Shown piece after piece: positions 61,205 through 64,000 of a stretch of DNA of 64,000 nt; positions within the stretch are counted from its first letter, which is position 1, and each line of letters starts with the position of its first letter. A program made the position numbers and the translations under genes. The notes under the pieces were generated by a model. The model was not told the DNA's origin. It saw only the letters and a program-made list of their open reading frames with translations, and ran no database searches. The DNA comes from CAYSRM01 sp964475205 (GTDB lineage: Bacteria > Verrucomicrobiota > Kiritimatiellia > UBA8416 > CAYSRM01): contig CAYYVQ010000011.1 in assembly GCA_964475205.1 (NCBI GenBank), positions 1-64,000 of the forward strand. Direction: 5' to 3'.

Positions 61205-62047
61205 ATGGCGGTACGGTTTTGTGTGTTTTTTGCGGCTGTTCTGGTTGTTTTTTCCGGGTGTATTCCACAGGAAGCTCCGGTAAGACTGAAGGAATATACA
61301 GACATTAACGATGCTTTGAAGGCAGATGAAGACGTCCATTATGTGAATCTGTACAACTCCGGCATAGAACTGTTTCCTTCCCGGTTGAGCCGGTTGCCCC
61401 GATTGCAGAAAGTGAGTTTGCGGCGAAACAAAATAAAGAACATATCCGATCCTGTAGGAACACTCAGTAACTTGACCTGGATGGACCTGGGGGAAAATCG
61501 AATCGAGAGCTTGTCCCCTGAAATCGGCCGGCTGAGTCAGCTCAAAGTTCTTTACCTTAATGATAATGAACTTGAGACAGTCCCCGGTACAATAGGCGGG
61601 CTTACAGAACTGAAATACTTGAATCTTGACCGCAATAACCTGAAGAGTATTCCCGAAGAGATAGGCGAACTCAAAAATCTGCTATGGCTGAGGGTCAAAG
61701 GCAATCAGCTTGAAGGATTGCCTCCGGGTGCAGGCAGTTTGACGCAACTGAAACGGTTGTACATGGAGAATAATTCTTTAAAAAATGTGCCCCCCCAGAT
61801 ACGCAAGCTGCATAATCTTGAAGCTCTTGGTTTGAGCGGGAACGAACTGGAGAAGTGTCCCGAATGGATTGGCGAACTGCAAAAGCTGATATGTCTTGAA
61901 CTGGACAACAATAAGCTGAGCGCAATGCCGGAAGAGATAGAGAAACTTCAGAATCTTAGGCTGTTGATGCTGCACGGCAACAACTTTTCTGCAGAATATA
62001 GAGATGATCTGCGCGAAAAACTTCCGCAGTGTACGATTTCATTCTGA
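61205..62047 (+). CDS. leucine-rich-repeat lipoprotein
   Basis: 280 residues. Lipoprotein signal: hydrophobic 5-17 and lipobox VFSGC with Cys at about residue 19. From about residue 40 to 265 there are about ten LRRs of about 23 residues (for example LPRLQKVSLRRNKIKNI, LSQLKVLYLNDNELETVP, LTELKYLNLDRNNLKSIP, LENLEALGLSGNELEKCP-type). It should sit anchored in a membrane facing outside or the periplasm and bind a protein or glycan partner. No enzyme domain. Divergent from the outer-membrane protein gene. Confidence 0.8.
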   Translation: MAVRFCVFFAAVLVVFSGCIPQEAPVRLKEYTDINDALKADEDVHYVNLYNSGIELFPSRLSRLPRLQKVSLRRNKIKNISDPVGTLSNLTWMDLGENRIESLSPEIGRLSQLKVLYLNDNELETVPGTIGGLTELKYLNLDRNNLKSIPEEIGELKNLLWLRVKGNQLEGLPPGAGSLTQLKRLYMENNSLKNVPPQIRKLHNLEALGLSGNELEKCPEWIGELQKLICLELDNNKLSAMPEEIEKLQNLRLLMLHGNNFSAEYRDDLREKLPQCTISF

Positions 62048-62180
62048 TTCCGGAAGGAAACCTGTGGCAGGGCTTCACGATACTTGCATACAGGGCGCGT
62101 GGTGAAGCATGCGATTTGAACCTATACCCGGCATTTGAAATTCGGCAACTCCCGAATATAGGTTGAAAAGACCTTCACTA

Positions 62181-62345
62181 ACCCGCGTATCTCACAAAAT
62201 TCCTGCTGCGAGAACGGATAGCAATACTGCGAGGGCACGAATTGGAAAACGCCAGATTGCAGTATGTCCATACGGCTGCTCCGGCGTTTTACCAATTTGC
62301 ACCCCCGCAGGAGCACTCTCCACGCTCTCGCGAAGAAATCCTCGC
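62181..62345. repeat. 165-bp fold-back sharing parts with two other repeats
   Basis: The rest of the 309-base gap 62048-62356 holds no gene. The left arm acccgcgtatctcac... (62181-62225) is 43/45 identical to the reverse complement of 37170-37214. The centre gtatgtccatac (62262-62273) matches the centre of the 7765-7945 element. Arms flanking the centre pair (gaattggaaaacgcc with ggcgttttaccaattt). Thus it links two repeat families. Confidence 0.65.
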
Positions 62346-62356
62346 TTATTTTGGGA

Positions 62357-62890
62357 CTAGTCTTGTTGGGACTTGAAGAATTGGTAAGCGTCGTTGAGGT
62401 TCTTCATTTTCTGATCCGCGACCTGGCGAAGCTCTATGCCGAGGTGTTGCACGAGGTCGGGATGATACTGTTTTGCCAGTTCCCAATACTTCTGCTTGAT
62501 TGCCGGCATGGACCGGTCTGCACCCAGACCTAGAACTTCAGCATAGTATTGCTCTGTAGTTGTCCGGGTATTCTTCCGCCCGGAGTTATCTCTCTTTTTA
62601 TGATGATCTTTCGGTCCTCCATCCCGGCTTTTTATGCCGAGCCTGCTTCGCGCCATTTTAATGTGTTCGGCCTTTACGTAACGCCGGAGGTTTCGCCATG
62701 CTATGACGATCAGCAGAACGTCGTCTACTGAGCCAAGTCCGGGCATAAGCATATCGGGGACCAGGTCGAGAGGATAAATCAAGTAGGCTATAACCGCCGC
62801 CACGAGGATCTTGGGCCACAGTGGCGTTTTTGCGTCAGCGAGACAGTAATAGGACGCCACCGGTTTTTCGATGATTGATAGAAGTTTCAT
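62357..62890 (-). CDS. DUF1232 (YkvA) membrane segment fused to C-terminal DnaJ domain
   Basis: 177 residues from the ATG at 62890 (a start at 62971 adds 27 unlikely residues). Residues about 18-60 are a DUF1232/YkvA unit (PLWPKILVAAVIAYLIYPLD, LVPDMLMPGLGSVDDVLLI). Residues about 112-177 are a J domain, YYAEVLGLGADRSMPAIKQK and AKQYHPDLVQ with the HPD motif that activates DnaK. The protein could recruit DnaK to the membrane. The order of the domains is the reverse of classical membrane DnaJ proteins. It stands alone. Confidence 0.75.
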   Translation of the reverse strand: MKLLSIIEKPVASYYCLADAKTPLWPKILVAAVIAYLIYPLDLVPDMLMPGLGSVDDVLLIVIAWRNLRRYVKAEHIKMARSRLGIKSRDGGPKDHHKKRDNSGRKNTRTTTEQYYAEVLGLGADRSMPAIKQKYWELAKQYHPDLVQHLGIELRQVADQKMKNLNDAYQFFKSQQD

Positions 62891-63092
62891 ATTCGGATCC
62901 GCCTGAGTTTTGTTTACAGTCCATGCATTATCAGGGCCGGACAGCCATGTTATGCGTAAAGTCAAATCCATTTCTATACTGTCCCGTTAGCAGCGAACAG
63001 CTTGTGAGCTTTTTTCAGGACATTTATATCCGATATTCTCTGAGTTATCCCGCCTTGGCCGCACTGTCCATCTTATTGGCCAATTCATTATC

Positions 63093-64000
63093 CTATACAT
63101 TGCTTTGAATCTTATTGACGCCGGTAATCTCCGGTTTTTCATTTGGCGATAATTTGTCTGGATCGGTTACAACCGCTCCGTCGGGCAAGGGGATGTTGCC
63201 ACGCAAAAGAGGGTCATCCGTTTCTTTCATCCATTCAGTCAGACGGTTTCGCATGTCCTGCAGTACCCTTTGGCTGGTGGTTTCCATGGTAAGGTCATTC
63301 ATTTCATTCGGGTCAAATATCAGGTCAAACAGCGATTCTTCATTCACTGGCTTTTGTTGCCATCCATTGTCAAGCCAGAGCGTCTTGCTTTCGCCGTCAT
63401 CGCAATTTGGAAGCACGGGTATGCTTCGTTTGTTGAAACGCCTGATGTATTTCCACCTTTTGGTTCGCACTGCCCTCATCGGTTCATAGGCCGCGTGGTA
63501 ATTCACCTCGAAATAGAGTGAGTCGTGAACCTCATCGGTTTTTCCTTGAACCAATGGCATGAGGGATGTGCCCCGTAACCATTGGGGCGGCTCAAGATGC
63601 AAGAGGTCGCAGACCGTTGGAAAGATATCCAGATGACTGGTCATGGCGTCGATCACCTTCCCGCCATGGAATCCGCCGGGGCCGTGCATTATAAGCATGG
63701 TCCCGATTCCCGTGTCTTCCAGATTGCATTTCATTCGAGGGAAGGCGATGCCATGATCTGTTGTGCAGATGACAAGTGTGTTGTCAGCAAGGCCATTGTG
63801 TGCCAGCGCGTCCAGCACCATGCCTGCCTTGGCATCGAAAATGCGGGCGCTTTCTTTGAAACGAGCCATGTCTTCCCGGGTTTGCGGAGTGTCCGGCAAC
63901 GGTGCCGGAGGCATGCAATAGCGGGCATCGTCTTGCGGATGCTCAAGAGGAAATTTTCGATGTGTTTCTGAAAAGCCGACAGAAAGGAAGAAGGGTTCGG
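63093..64000 (-). CDS. sulfatase (partial, N-terminus beyond the window)
   Basis: The reading frame is open to the window edge at 64000. Visible parts: FFLSVGFSETHRKF (after the usual PFFL), GMVLDALAHNGLADNTLVIC, TTDHGIAFPR with the metal-ligand D-H, RAVRTKRWKYI and DLIFDPNEMNDL, the standard C-terminal half of arylsulfatase/choline- or heparan-type sulfatases. The formylglycine signature C-x-P-S-R is upstream and not in the window. It removes sulfate from a carbohydrate or other ester; a signal peptide, if any, is out of view. Its anaerobic or aerobic maturase is not here. Confidence 0.88.
   Translation of the reverse strand, partial: EPFFLSVGFSETHRKFPLEHPQDDARYCMPPAPLPDTPQTREDMARFKESARIFDAKAGMVLDALAHNGLADNTLVICTTDHGIAFPRMKCNLEDTGIGTMLIMHGPGGFHGGKVIDAMTSHLDIFPTVCDLLHLEPPQWLRGTSLMPLVQGKTDEVHDSLYFEVNYHAAYEPMRAVRTKRWKYIRRFNKRSIPVLPNCDDGESKTLWLDNGWQQKPVNEESLFDLIFDPNEMNDLTMETTSQRVLQDMRNRLTEWMKETDDPLLRGNIPLPDGAVVTDPDKLSPNEKPEITGVNKIQSNV

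Noticed and set aside
61091..61339. 83-residue extension of the outer-membrane protein
   Set aside because: No family resemblance, overlaps the divergent promoter region, and a signal peptide begins at the ATG at 61090.
1..64000. CRISPR arrays, complete insertion sequences, prophage or replication origin
   Set aside because: No regularly spaced direct repeats, no intact transposase, no phage structural genes and no dnaA-box cluster were seen.

Overview
The window looks like a chromosomal stretch of an uncultured Gram-negative bacterium, most likely from the Planctomycetes-Verrucomicrobia-Lentisphaerae-Kiritimatiellota group. The clues are a short pseudopilin with the NACINNLRQIDGAK-type signature, a GTP-type PEP carboxykinase, a sulfatase, a large mosaic of polysaccharide genes, B12-dependent radical SAM proteins and a type II secretion/type IV pilus core with GspA/GspB partners. 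The phylum is an inference from gene content; no marker such as 16S rRNA is present.

Layout. (1) 72-6086, minus strand: four tightly coupled large membrane proteins (DUF2079, GT39-type glycosyltransferases and a relative); one of the GT39 genes is broken. (2) 6256-30092, mostly plus strand: a surface-polysaccharide locus. It opens with a GbsR/MarR-type regulator behind a near-consensus sigma-70 promoter and candidate operators, followed by a Wzm/Wzt ABC exporter. Then come glycosyltransferases, methyltransferases, an FrhB-pyruvyltransferase fusion, sulfotransferase-like proteins and a CMP-sugar module (cytidylyltransferase, HpcH/HpaI aldolase, 2-hydroxyacid dehydrogenase, DUF115). The locus carries decay and mobile traces: a sulfotransferase with an in-frame stop, an IS21 transposase fragment, a glycosyltransferase tail, and a 181-bp fold-back element with a half copy 21 kb away. 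(3) 30094-34972, minus strand: a second glycosyltransferase cluster with a B12-binding radical SAM protein and DUF2304. (4) 35486-37126: a TMTC-like membrane/TPR protein. (5) 37282-45204: pseudopilin with a very good sigma-54 promoter, NtrC-type activator, GspF, GspE, a divergent TPR-MshEN protein, GspB and GspA. (6) 45382-47828: TPR protein and an ABC-2 exporter. (7) tRNA-Glu at 48016. (8) 48248-51036: a hexuronate/2-keto-3-deoxygluconate catabolic trio. (9) 51252-58028: acyltransferase, PckG, BirA, an exported TPR/YidD set and a LolA-like protein. (10) 58111-64000: purine permease, MPG glycosylase, outer-membrane protein, LRR lipoprotein, DUF1232-DnaJ protein and a sulfatase cut by the window edge.

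How it fits together: regions 1-4 build, decorate (pyruvyl, sulfate, methyl, CMP-sugar derived residues) and export a surface glycan. Region 5 builds a pilus-like or secretion machine whose pseudopilin is probably switched on by sigma-54 and the adjacent NtrC-type activator. Regions 8 and 10 suggest growth on uronate-containing or sulfated polysaccharides. The most unusual items are the fold-back repeat families, a palindromic insertion translated inside Wzt, the compact CMP-sugar module without a NeuB/KdsA-type synthase, and YidD fused behind a signal peptide and helical repeats. Gene functions are assigned by motif recognition only; no database search was possible.
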